In this document: in pieces, positions 58,839-64,000 of the stretch
Layout of the letters: the number at the start of each line of letters is the position of its first letter
How positions within the stretch are numbered: position 1 is the stretch's first letter
Assembly: GCF_016653635.2 (NCBI RefSeq)
Contig: NZ_CP067420.1
Location: 3,693,501-3,757,500 of the forward strand
Length of the DNA stretch: 64,000 bases
Reading direction: 5' to 3'
Source of the DNA: Skermanella sp. TT6
GTDB lineage: Bacteria; Pseudomonadota; Alphaproteobacteria; Azospirillales; Azospirillaceae
Program-made: the position numbers and the translations under genes
Notes under the pieces: generated by a model
The model's input: the letters and a program-made list of their open reading frames with translations, nothing else
Told to the model about the DNA's origin: nothing
Databases searched by the model: none

Positions 58839-59634
58839 CGCCGCTGAACTGGCCCTGCCGGTCGAGGCGACGCCGGTCCGCACCGTCCGCCAGCCGGCCG
58901 GCTCGATCCTGTACCTGGACGGCGTCTCGGTCAGCTTCGACGGGTTCAAGGCGCTGAACAGCCTGAGCCTGGTCATCGACAAGGGCGAGATGCGCACCAT
59001 CATCGGCCCGAACGGCGCCGGCAAGACGACCATGATGGACGTCATCACCGGCAAGACCAAGCCGAACACCGGCGACGTGCTGTTCAACGGCACTGTCGAC
59101 CTGACAAGGCTGGACGAGGCGGCGATCGCCAACCTGGGCATCGGCCGCAAGTTCCAGAAACCCACGGTGTTCGAGCACCTGACCGTGTTCGAGAACCTGG
59201 AGCTGGCGCTCAAGACCGATCGGGGCACCTTCGCCACCCTGTTCTTCCATCTGACCGGGCAGCAGGCCCGCCGGATCGACGAGATCCTGGGGGTGATCGG
59301 GCTAGGCGACCGCCGGACGGAGAAGGCCGGCGCGCTCAGCCACGGCCAGAAGCAGTGGCTGGAGATCGGCATGCTCCTGATGCAGGAGGGCCAGCTCCTG
59401 CTGCTGGACGAACCGGTCGCCGGCATGACCGACCACGAGACCGAGACGACCGCCCGCCTGCTGCTCGACATCGCGCGGGAACGCTCCGTCGTGGTGGTCG
59501 AGCACGACATGGAGTTCGTCCGGGCGCTGGGCGCCAAGGTGACGGTCCTGCACGAGGGATCGGTCCTGGCCGAAGGGTCGATCGACACCGTGCAGGCCGA
59601 CCATCGCGTCATCGAAGTCTATCTGGGGCGCTGA
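58813..59634 (+). CDS. urtD: Urea ABC transporter ATP-binding protein UrtD
   Basis: The 273-residue ATPase has Walker A (GPNGAGKTTMMDVITGKTKP) near residue 68, the UrtD-like GIGRKFQKPTVFEHLTVFEN near 113, an altered signature ALSHGQKQWLEIGMLLMQEG near 174 (as in LivG/UrtD), and Walker B LLLLDEPVAGMTDHETE near 196. The N-terminal 30 residues are an extension with weak conservation. Its frame overlaps urtC by 26 bases. Confidence 0.93.
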   Translation: MLRASTAPDAAELALPVEATPVRTVRQPAGSILYLDGVSVSFDGFKALNSLSLVIDKGEMRTIIGPNGAGKTTMMDVITGKTKPNTGDVLFNGTVDLTRLDEAAIANLGIGRKFQKPTVFEHLTVFENLELALKTDRGTFATLFFHLTGQQARRIDEILGVIGLGDRRTEKAGALSHGQKQWLEIGMLLMQEGQLLLLDEPVAGMTDHETETTARLLLDIARERSVVVVEHDMEFVRALGAKVTVLHEGSVLAEGSIDTVQADHRVIEVYLGR

Positions 59635-59638
59635 AACG

Positions 59639-60334
59639 ATGCTGACCGTCGAAGACGTGGACCTCTATTACGGCGCCAGCCATATCCTGCGCCGGGTCGG
59701 GCTGAACGCTCCGAAAGGCGCCGTCACCTGCCTGCTCGGGCGCAACGGCGTGGGCAAGACCAGCCTGCTGCGCGCGGTGCTGGGGCTGGAGCCGATCCGC
59801 CACGGCCGTATCCTGTGGGAGGGACAGGACATCGCCCGCCTGTCGCCGCACGACCGCGCCCGGCGCGGCATCGCCTATGTGCCCCAGGGGCGCGAGATCT
59901 TTCCCCGGCTGTCCGTGCTGGAAAACCTCCAGACCGGCTTCGCTCCCCTGCCTCGCAAGGACCGCACGATCCCGGACGAGATCTTCGAGCTGTTCCCCGT
60001 GCTCAAGACCATGCTGAACCGGCGCGGCGGCGATCTGTCCGGCGGACAGCAGCAGCAACTCGCCATCGCCCGCGCCCTGGTCACCCGCCCGCGCCTGATG
60101 ATCCTGGACGAGCCGACCGAAGGCATCCAGCCCTCCATCATCAAGCTGATCGAGGCGGTGATCCGGAAGCTCGGCGATCGCGGCGACATGGCGATCCTGC
60201 TGGTCGAACAGTATTTCGAGTTCGCCCGCGACCTCGCCGACCACTTCGCCGTGATGGACCGCGGCGAGGTGGTGCTGGCCGGCCCCAAGGCCGGCATGGT
60301 GGAAACCGAAGTAAGACGGTACCTGACGGTGTGA
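59639..60334 (+). CDS. urtE: Urea ABC transporter ATP-binding protein UrtE
   Basis: The 231-residue LivF-type ATPase has Walker A (GRNGVGKTSLLRAVLGLEP) near residue 37, IAYVPQGREIFPRLSVLENL near 78, signature LSGGQQQQLAIARALVTRPR near 134, and Walker B LMILDEPTEGIQPSIIK near 154. It follows urtD by four bases and closes the urtABCDE operon. The 60335-60439 gap separates it from the Rpn gene. Confidence 0.93.
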   Translation: MLTVEDVDLYYGASHILRRVGLNAPKGAVTCLLGRNGVGKTSLLRAVLGLEPIRHGRILWEGQDIARLSPHDRARRGIAYVPQGREIFPRLSVLENLQTGFAPLPRKDRTIPDEIFELFPVLKTMLNRRGGDLSGGQQQQLAIARALVTRPRLMILDEPTEGIQPSIIKLIEAVIRKLGDRGDMAILLVEQYFEFARDLADHFAVMDRGEVVLAGPKAGMVETEVRRYLTV

Positions 60335-60439
60335 AGATGCCGCAGGCCGGGAGGCCGGGCCGGGTGCCCGGCATGCTTGCGTAGTTGCCGCCGCTGCGCG
60401 TAAGGGAAGTATTCCTTCGCATACGGCGGCAACCACCCC

Positions 60440-61453
60440 ATGTCACCCCGCATCATCCGGCGCCACGACCAGTTCTTCAAGCTCCTGCTCGACCAGCCGG
60501 GCGCCGCCGGTACACTGCTGAAGGAAAGGCTGCCGGCCGAGGTCGCCGACCGGCTCGGGCCGGACGCGCCGGAGTTGGTGAACACGTCGTTCGTCGACGG
60601 CGAACTGCGGGAGTATCGCACCGACCGTCTCTATCGGGTCCGCATCCGGGACGGCAGGCACGCCTTCATCTTCGTCCTGGTCGAGCACAAGTCCTCTCCC
60701 GATCCCGACGTCGGGCTGCAGCTCCTGGTATACATGGTCCGGATCTGGGAATGGTGGCTGCGGCACGCCGGCGCCAGCGCTGACGACGGACGGCGGCGCC
60801 TGCCGCTGATCATGCCGCTGGTGGTCTATCACGGACGGTCCGAGTGGCAGGTGCCGCTCAGCTTCGCCGACGCACTCGATTTCGACGACGAGGCGCTGCG
60901 GCCCCACGTTGTCGATTTCCGCTACTCCCTGGCCGACCTGGGCCGCATCGACGACGCCGTCCTGTCCCGCCAGAAGGCCCTGAGGATCGGTTTGTTGATC
61001 CTCAAGCACGGGGATGGAAACGGCGACCTGCGGACCAAGCTGCTGACGCTCGGCCGCGCGGCGGCGGCCCTCAGCGTCGATGACTTGATAACCCTCGTGC
61101 GCTACATTGTCGCCGAGCCCAACGAGATACCGCCGGGGCTGCTGAGAGAGGTGCTCGGAGAGATCCTGCCGGGCCAGGAGGAGAGGGTTATGTCCATCGC
61201 GTCGGAACAATGGATGGCCGAAGGCATCCAGATCGGCAGGGTTCAGGGCAAGGCCGAGGGAAGAGCTGAGGGAAGAGCCGAGGGCAAGGCCGAGATCCTG
61301 TTGCGCCAGCTTCGTCGCCGCTTCGGAACCTTGCCGGAGATTACGGTTCAGCATGTGCTCAAGGCAACCGACGACGATCTGAACCTGTGGGCCGATCGCA
61401 TCTTCGATGCGTCGAATCTGGAGGCGATCTTCGCGCCGCGCAGAATTAATTGA
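60440..61453 (+). CDS. Rpn-family recombination-promoting nuclease/putative transposase
   Basis: The 337-residue protein matches PF04754/Rpn: HDQFFKLLLDQPGAAGTLLK at the N-terminus, NTSFVDGELREYRTDRLYRV and FIFVLVEHKSSPDPDVGLQL giving the D...E-x-K nuclease core, then LPLIMPLVVYHGRSEWQVP. A run of four 4-residue units (G[KR]AE, 61247-61294) precedes the C-terminal domain. RpnA-like proteins cut DNA, promote RecA-independent recombination and can restrict phage. An in-frame ATG at 61190 (codon 251) has AGGAGG 8 bases upstream and could yield a short C-terminal product. The gene's 3' third is duplicated directly downstream. Confidence 0.88.
   Translation: MSPRIIRRHDQFFKLLLDQPGAAGTLLKERLPAEVADRLGPDAPELVNTSFVDGELREYRTDRLYRVRIRDGRHAFIFVLVEHKSSPDPDVGLQLLVYMVRIWEWWLRHAGASADDGRRRLPLIMPLVVYHGRSEWQVPLSFADALDFDDEALRPHVVDFRYSLADLGRIDDAVLSRQKALRIGLLILKHGDGNGDLRTKLLTLGRAAAALSVDDLITLVRYIVAEPNEIPPGLLREVLGEILPGQEERVMSIASEQWMAEGIQIGRVQGKAEGRAEGRAEGKAEILLRQLRRRFGTLPEITVQHVLKATDDDLNLWADRIFDASNLEAIFAPRRIN
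61190..61453 (+). CDS. Possible internal C-terminal Rpn product (short form)
   Basis: Within the Rpn gene, ATG at 61190 is preceded by AGGAGGAGAGGG (61176-61187), an unusually strong ribosome site for an internal position. Translation would give 87 residues: MSIASEQWMAEGIQIGRVQG, four G[KR]AE units, and the LRQLRRRFGTLPEITVQHVL C-terminal domain. In E. coli rpnA an internal start yields a small protein that inhibits the full-length nuclease (established for that family). Whether this start is used here is inference. Confidence 0.4.
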   Translation: MSIASEQWMAEGIQIGRVQGKAEGRAEGRAEGKAEILLRQLRRRFGTLPEITVQHVLKATDDDLNLWADRIFDASNLEAIFAPRRIN

Positions 61454-61559
61454 CGGACCAATGCTCAGCCAAGCTTGATGGCTTCTGCAGTGTAGGGGAT
61501 TTCGAAGGCTGCTGAGCAGGATGCTCGGAGAGATCCTGCCGGGCCAGGAGGAGAGGGTC

Positions 61560-61847
61560 ATGTCCATCGCGTCGGAACAATGGATGGCCGAAGGCATCCA
61601 GATCGGCAGGGTCCAGGGAAAGGCGGAGGGTAGAGCCGAAGGCAAGGCCGAGGGCAAGGCCGAGGGTAGAGCCGAGGGCAAGGCCGAAATCCTGTTGCGC
61701 CAGCTTCGCCGCCGCTTCGGAAACTTGCCGGAGACTACTCTCCACTGCGTGCTCCGGGCACCCGACGACGATCTGGACCTGTGGGCCGACCGCATCCTCG
61801 ACACAGCCAGCCTGAAAGCGGTCTTCGCGCCGCGCAGGACCGATTGA
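61560..61847 (+). CDS. Stand-alone duplicate of the Rpn C-terminal region
   Basis: A direct duplication of the 3' third of the Rpn gene begins near 61508 and ends at 61847. The frame is open from 61521, but ATG at 61560 again has AGGAGG 8 bases upstream (61536-61547), giving 95 residues. It carries six G[KR]AE units (61617-61688) instead of four and a diverged C-terminus (RRRFGNLPETTLHCVLRAPD, ILDTASLKAVFAPRRTD). Nuclease residues are absent. It may be a passive remnant, a source for tail exchange, or an antitoxin-like C-terminal protein. The frame is intact, which favours selection but does not prove it. Confidence 0.5.
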   Translation: MSIASEQWMAEGIQIGRVQGKAEGRAEGKAEGKAEGRAEGKAEILLRQLRRRFGNLPETTLHCVLRAPDDDLDLWADRILDTASLKAVFAPRRTD

Positions 61848-61886
61848 TGGACAGCTGCCTTCCGCGGTTCCGTGGCCGCACAATCC

Positions 61887-62219
61887 TCACCCGACCGAGT
61901 CGGAGGGGCGGTCCAGGGCGGCGTCCCACCAGTCGATGATCATGCAGATCCGCGGTATGGACGTGCGGTCTAGGCGATAGCGGGAGTTCTCCCACCGTGC
62001 GACGAAGTGGGCGACGGTGCGGTAACGGTAGCGGCGAAGGGGAGCATCCACCGGGAATTCGAACCATTCGCCGCCGATCTCCTGCCTCTCGAACGACCAT
62101 TCGTTCGCATAAAGCGCATTGAGATAACAGTCGCAAAGCACCAGCCGGTTGTCCTTGCCCGGACGATGCCCGGCATAGCCCCCTGTACCCTTCACGGGTC
62201 GAATGGTCAGCGGTATCAT
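61887..62219 (-). CDS. Hypothetical protein
   Basis: I do not recognise this 110-residue protein. It starts MIPLTIRPVKGTGGYAGHRP and has an aromatic-rich middle (EWSFERQEIGGEWFEFPVDA, LRRYRYRTVAHFVARWENSR) and a C-terminal PRICMIIDWWDAALDRP. The mix of Trp, Tyr and Arg is natural-looking. It lies convergent to the Rpn duplicate and 146 bases from the IS3 gene. No ribosome site is obvious. Confidence 0.45.
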   Translation of the reverse strand: MIPLTIRPVKGTGGYAGHRPGKDNRLVLCDCYLNALYANEWSFERQEIGGEWFEFPVDAPLRRYRYRTVAHFVARWENSRYRLDRTSIPRICMIIDWWDAALDRPSDSVG

Positions 62220-62365
62220 AGCGCCGTTGACTGATCGGGCCGATCCGCCGGGAGCAACCTTTTGCCCCCTGTGTCACGAACACCTGGGGGGGACGCGTGC
62301 CCCGGCGGCAGGTGAACCGCGCCGGGTTTACCGGAGGCCCCATTTCTTGAGAGACTGGGGTCATC

Positions 62366-62695
62366 ATGACGAAACAGGCATCACCCAAGTACGCCCCTGA
62401 AGTCCGCGAACGCGCGGTTCGGATGGTGTTCGAGCACGAAGGCGAGCACGCGTCGCAGTGGGCGGCGATCAGCTCGATCGCGACCAAGATCGGCTGCACG
62501 GCGGAGACGCTGCGGGGCTGGGTCCGGCAGGCCGAGCGCGACCAGGGCAAGCGGCCTGGTCCGACAACGGACGAGCAGGAGCGGATCAAGGCGCTGGAGC
62601 GCGAAGTCCGTGAGCTGCGCCAGGCAAACGAGATCCTTCGCAAGGCATCGGCGTATTTCGCCCAGGCGGAGCTCGACCGCCCGTTCCGGAAATGA
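62366..62695 (+). CDS. IS3-family transposase orfA
   Basis: The 109-residue protein has the helix-turn-helix ([40 protein letters not shown]) and a leucine-zipper-like C-terminus ([20 protein letters not shown]). It binds the element's ends and is usually expressed alone or fused to OrfB. Its stop overlaps the orfB start as ATGA (62692-62695). No classical A6 slippery run is seen at the junction, so coupling by overlap is more likely than frameshifting. Confidence 0.92.
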   Translation: MTKQASPKYAPEVRERAVRMVFEHEGEHASQWAAISSIATKIGCTAETLRGWVRQAERDQGKRPGPTTDEQERIKALEREVRELRQANEILRKASAYFAQAELDRPFRK

Positions 62696-63597
62696 TCGCC
62701 TTCATCGACGAGCAGCGCGCCGTCCACGGGGTCGAGCCGATCTGCAAGGTGCTGCCGATCGCCCCGTCGACCTACCGCGCCCATGCCGCCCGGCGGACTG
62801 ACCCGTCAAAGGCGCCGGCCCGCTGGCGAAGCGATGCCGAGATAAGCGTGGTTATCCGGCGGATCTGGGATGAGAATTTCCAGGTCTACGGGGTCCGGAA
62901 GGTCTGGCGGCAGTTGCGGCGGGAAGGCCTTGCCGTGGCGCGTTGCACGGTAGCCCGCCTGATGCGGCGTATGGGGCTGAAGGGGGTGACACGCGGCAAG
63001 ACGGTACGGACGACGATAAGCGACCTGGCGGCGCCGTGTCCGCTCGACCGGGTGAACCGTCAGTTCCGGGCGCCCCGCCCGAACACCCTGTGGCTGGCGG
63101 ATTTCACGTATGTGGCGACTTGGCAGGGCTTCGTCTACGTGGCCTTCGTCATCGACGCCTTTGCCCGGCGGATCGTCGGCTGGCGGGTCTCCAGCACCGC
63201 CCACGCCGGCTTCGTGCTGGATGCCCTGGAGCAGGCGCTTCACGACCGCCGACCTGCCAAAGGCAGCGGTCTCATTCATCATTCCGATCGCGGGTCGCAA
63301 TATGTCGCTATCAAGTACACCGAGCGTCTCACCGACGCTGGCGTCGAGCCCTCCGTGGGAAGCGTTGGCGATTCCTATGACAATGCCTTGGCCGAGACGA
63401 TCAACGGCCTCTACAAGACCGAGGTGATCCGGCGCCGCGGACCGTGGCGCACCCTGGAAGCCGTCGAGTTCGCCACCCTGGAATGGGTGGACTGGTTCAA
63501 CCACCGGCGCCTGCTCGAGCCCATCGGCAATATCCCGCCCGCCGAGGCCGAAGCGCGCTACTATGCTCAAACCGAGGACGTCGCCATAGCGGCGTGA
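62692..63597 (+). CDS. IS3-family transposase orfB (DDE integrase)
   Basis: The 301-residue integrase-type catalytic subunit has an N-terminal HTH_21-like domain ([20 protein letters not shown]) and the DDE residues in [31 protein letters not shown] and [17 protein letters not shown]. The C-terminal [20 protein letters not shown] motif is diagnostic. It would cut and join the IS ends. The frame is intact, so the copy may be active. Confidence 0.93.
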   Translation: MIAFIDEQRAVHGVEPICKVLPIAPSTYRAHAARRTDPSKAPARWRSDAEISVVIRRIWDENFQVYGVRKVWRQLRREGLAVARCTVARLMRRMGLKGVTRGKTVRTTISDLAAPCPLDRVNRQFRAPRPNTLWLADFTYVATWQGFVYVAFVIDAFARRIVGWRVSSTAHAGFVLDALEQALHDRRPAKGSGLIHHSDRGSQYVAIKYTERLTDAGVEPSVGSVGDSYDNALAETINGLYKTEVIRRRGPWRTLEAVEFATLEWVDWFNHRRLLEPIGNIPPAEAEARYYAQTEDVAIAA

Positions 63598-63734
63598 CTC
63601 AACTAAATCGGCCTCCGGGAATCCCGGGGCGGTTCAAGGCCGCGGCTGAGGCCCAGTGGGGAGTCAGCGCCAAGCGAGCGCCAGTACAGGGGTGGATCCA
63701 GGCTGCGGCGGCCCATTTGGATGGGAGCCCTTGA

Positions 63735-64000
63735 ATGAGTGAGATGTTCGACTGGTATGTCGGCATCGACTGGGCGAGCGAGGTTCATCAGGTCTGCCTG
63801 GTCGATGATCGTGGCGTGGTACGCGGGGAGCGCGCGGTGCGCCACAGTGGCGAGGAACTGGCCGGTCTGGCGGCTTGGCTGATCGAGACCACGGGCGCCG
63901 CTCCGGAACGCATCGGCATTGGCATCGAACTGCCCCACGGTCCGGTCGTGGAGAGCCTGATGGAACGCGGCTTCGCGGTGCACGCCATCAATCCCAAGCA
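63735..64000 (+). CDS. IS110-family transposase, N-terminal part (runs off the window)
   Basis: The visible 88 residues start MSEMFDWYVGIDWASEVHQV and match the RuvC-like DEDD domain of IS110/IS1111 transposases: the first Asp is in GIDWASE and a Glu is in GIGIELPHGPVVESL. The C-terminal serine-containing domain lies beyond the window. The IS3 element ends about 98 bases upstream, so it has probably inserted into or beside this element's left non-coding end, where IS110 bridge-RNA sequence would normally lie. Confidence 0.8.
   Translation, partial: MSEMFDWYVGIDWASEVHQVCLVDDRGVVRGERAVRHSGEELAGLAAWLIETTGAAPERIGIGIELPHGPVVESLMERGFAVHAINPK

Larger units (their letters stand above)
62313..63636 (+). 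mobile_element. Complete IS3-family insertion sequence (1324 bp)
   Basis: The left end TGAACCGCGCCGGG... (from 62313) and the right end ...CCCGGGGCGGTTCA (to 63636) are imperfect inverted repeats over about 40 bases, sharing CCGGAGGCC and TTGAG blocks. AGG at 62310-62312 and AGG at 63637-63639 are a 3-bp target duplication, as expected for IS3. The element carries orfA and orfB with the DDE transposase. I think the IS51 subgroup is likely, from the orfB sequence type. Confidence 0.85.

Noticed and set aside
61454-61559. Reading the Rpn duplicate from the ATG at 61521
   Set aside because: That ATG has no proper ribosome-site spacing, whereas the ATG at 61560 has AGGAGG 8 bases upstream, so 61560 is preferred.
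1-64000. CRISPR array, tRNA or rRNA genes
   Set aside because: No regularly spaced repeats and no cloverleaf or rRNA sequence could be recognised by eye; a tRNAscan/Infernal run would settle it.

Overview
The window reads as chromosomal DNA of a high-GC alphaproteobacterium, most likely Rhodospirillales (Azospirillum/Skermanella-like). I infer this from about 68-70% GC coding sequence, the alphaproteobacterial neighbourhood argS-SPOR-nagZ-scpA-scpB beside dgt and erpA, an UrtABCDE urea transporter, and palindromic repeats of alphaproteobacterial type. The species call is inference. I found no rRNA, tRNA or CRISPR array.

Layout. 1-1960: end of a haem-uptake ABC operon (hmuTUV). 2272-10544: a zinc metallopeptidase gene, then a tightly overlapped minus-strand housekeeping run (dgt, argS, SPOR protein, nagZ, site-2 protease, scpA, scpB). 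10741-19203: erpA, xth, a YpfJ-type metallopeptidase, a GFA protein, two alpha/beta hydrolases, an Rpn-family nuclease and an ornithine/lysine-type decarboxylase. 19550-25768: aldehyde dehydrogenase, penicillin-acylase-type hydrolase, threonine ammonia-lyase, a Crp/Fnr regulator and a DUF2934 protein. 25847-31345: a frameshifted patatin-like gene, an EamA exporter, a CYP152-type fatty-acid peroxygenase and motAB.

32015-36216 is an accessory island. It holds a HicB-type antitoxin remnant cut off at a GGGGTCAGAGTGACTTTTT sequence, a lower-GC Panacea (SocA/DUF4065) antitoxin gene overlapped by an unrecognised small gene that is a toxin candidate, several unrecognised small minus-strand genes, strong hairpins and an orphan small-terminase-like gene.

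36217-44152: preTA (reductive pyrimidine catabolism), divergent from a RutR-like regulator with a near-consensus operator between them, then a DeoR/GlpR regulator, a CHAD protein, a phosphatase, YajQ and a HAD hydrolase. 44439-50053: a dppABCDF dipeptide importer. 50192-54309: a histidine kinase with a degenerate receiver, a three-gene ExbB-like membrane operon and a CBS-domain protein. 54582-60334: urtABCDE behind a candidate sigma-54 promoter. 60440-64000: an Rpn nuclease gene whose 3' third is tandemly duplicated as a separate small frame, then a complete IS3-family element (1324 bp, 3-bp target duplication) and the start of an IS110-family transposase.

Nitrogen scavenging is a shared theme (urea, dipeptides, pyrimidines, threonine, diamines). 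The two most interesting accessory signals are the Panacea pair at 32845-33712 and the Rpn locus at 60440-61847. In the latter, both copies of the C-terminal region carry an AGGAGG ribosome-binding site in front of an in-frame ATG, an arrangement resembling Rpn loci that make an inhibitory C-terminal product.
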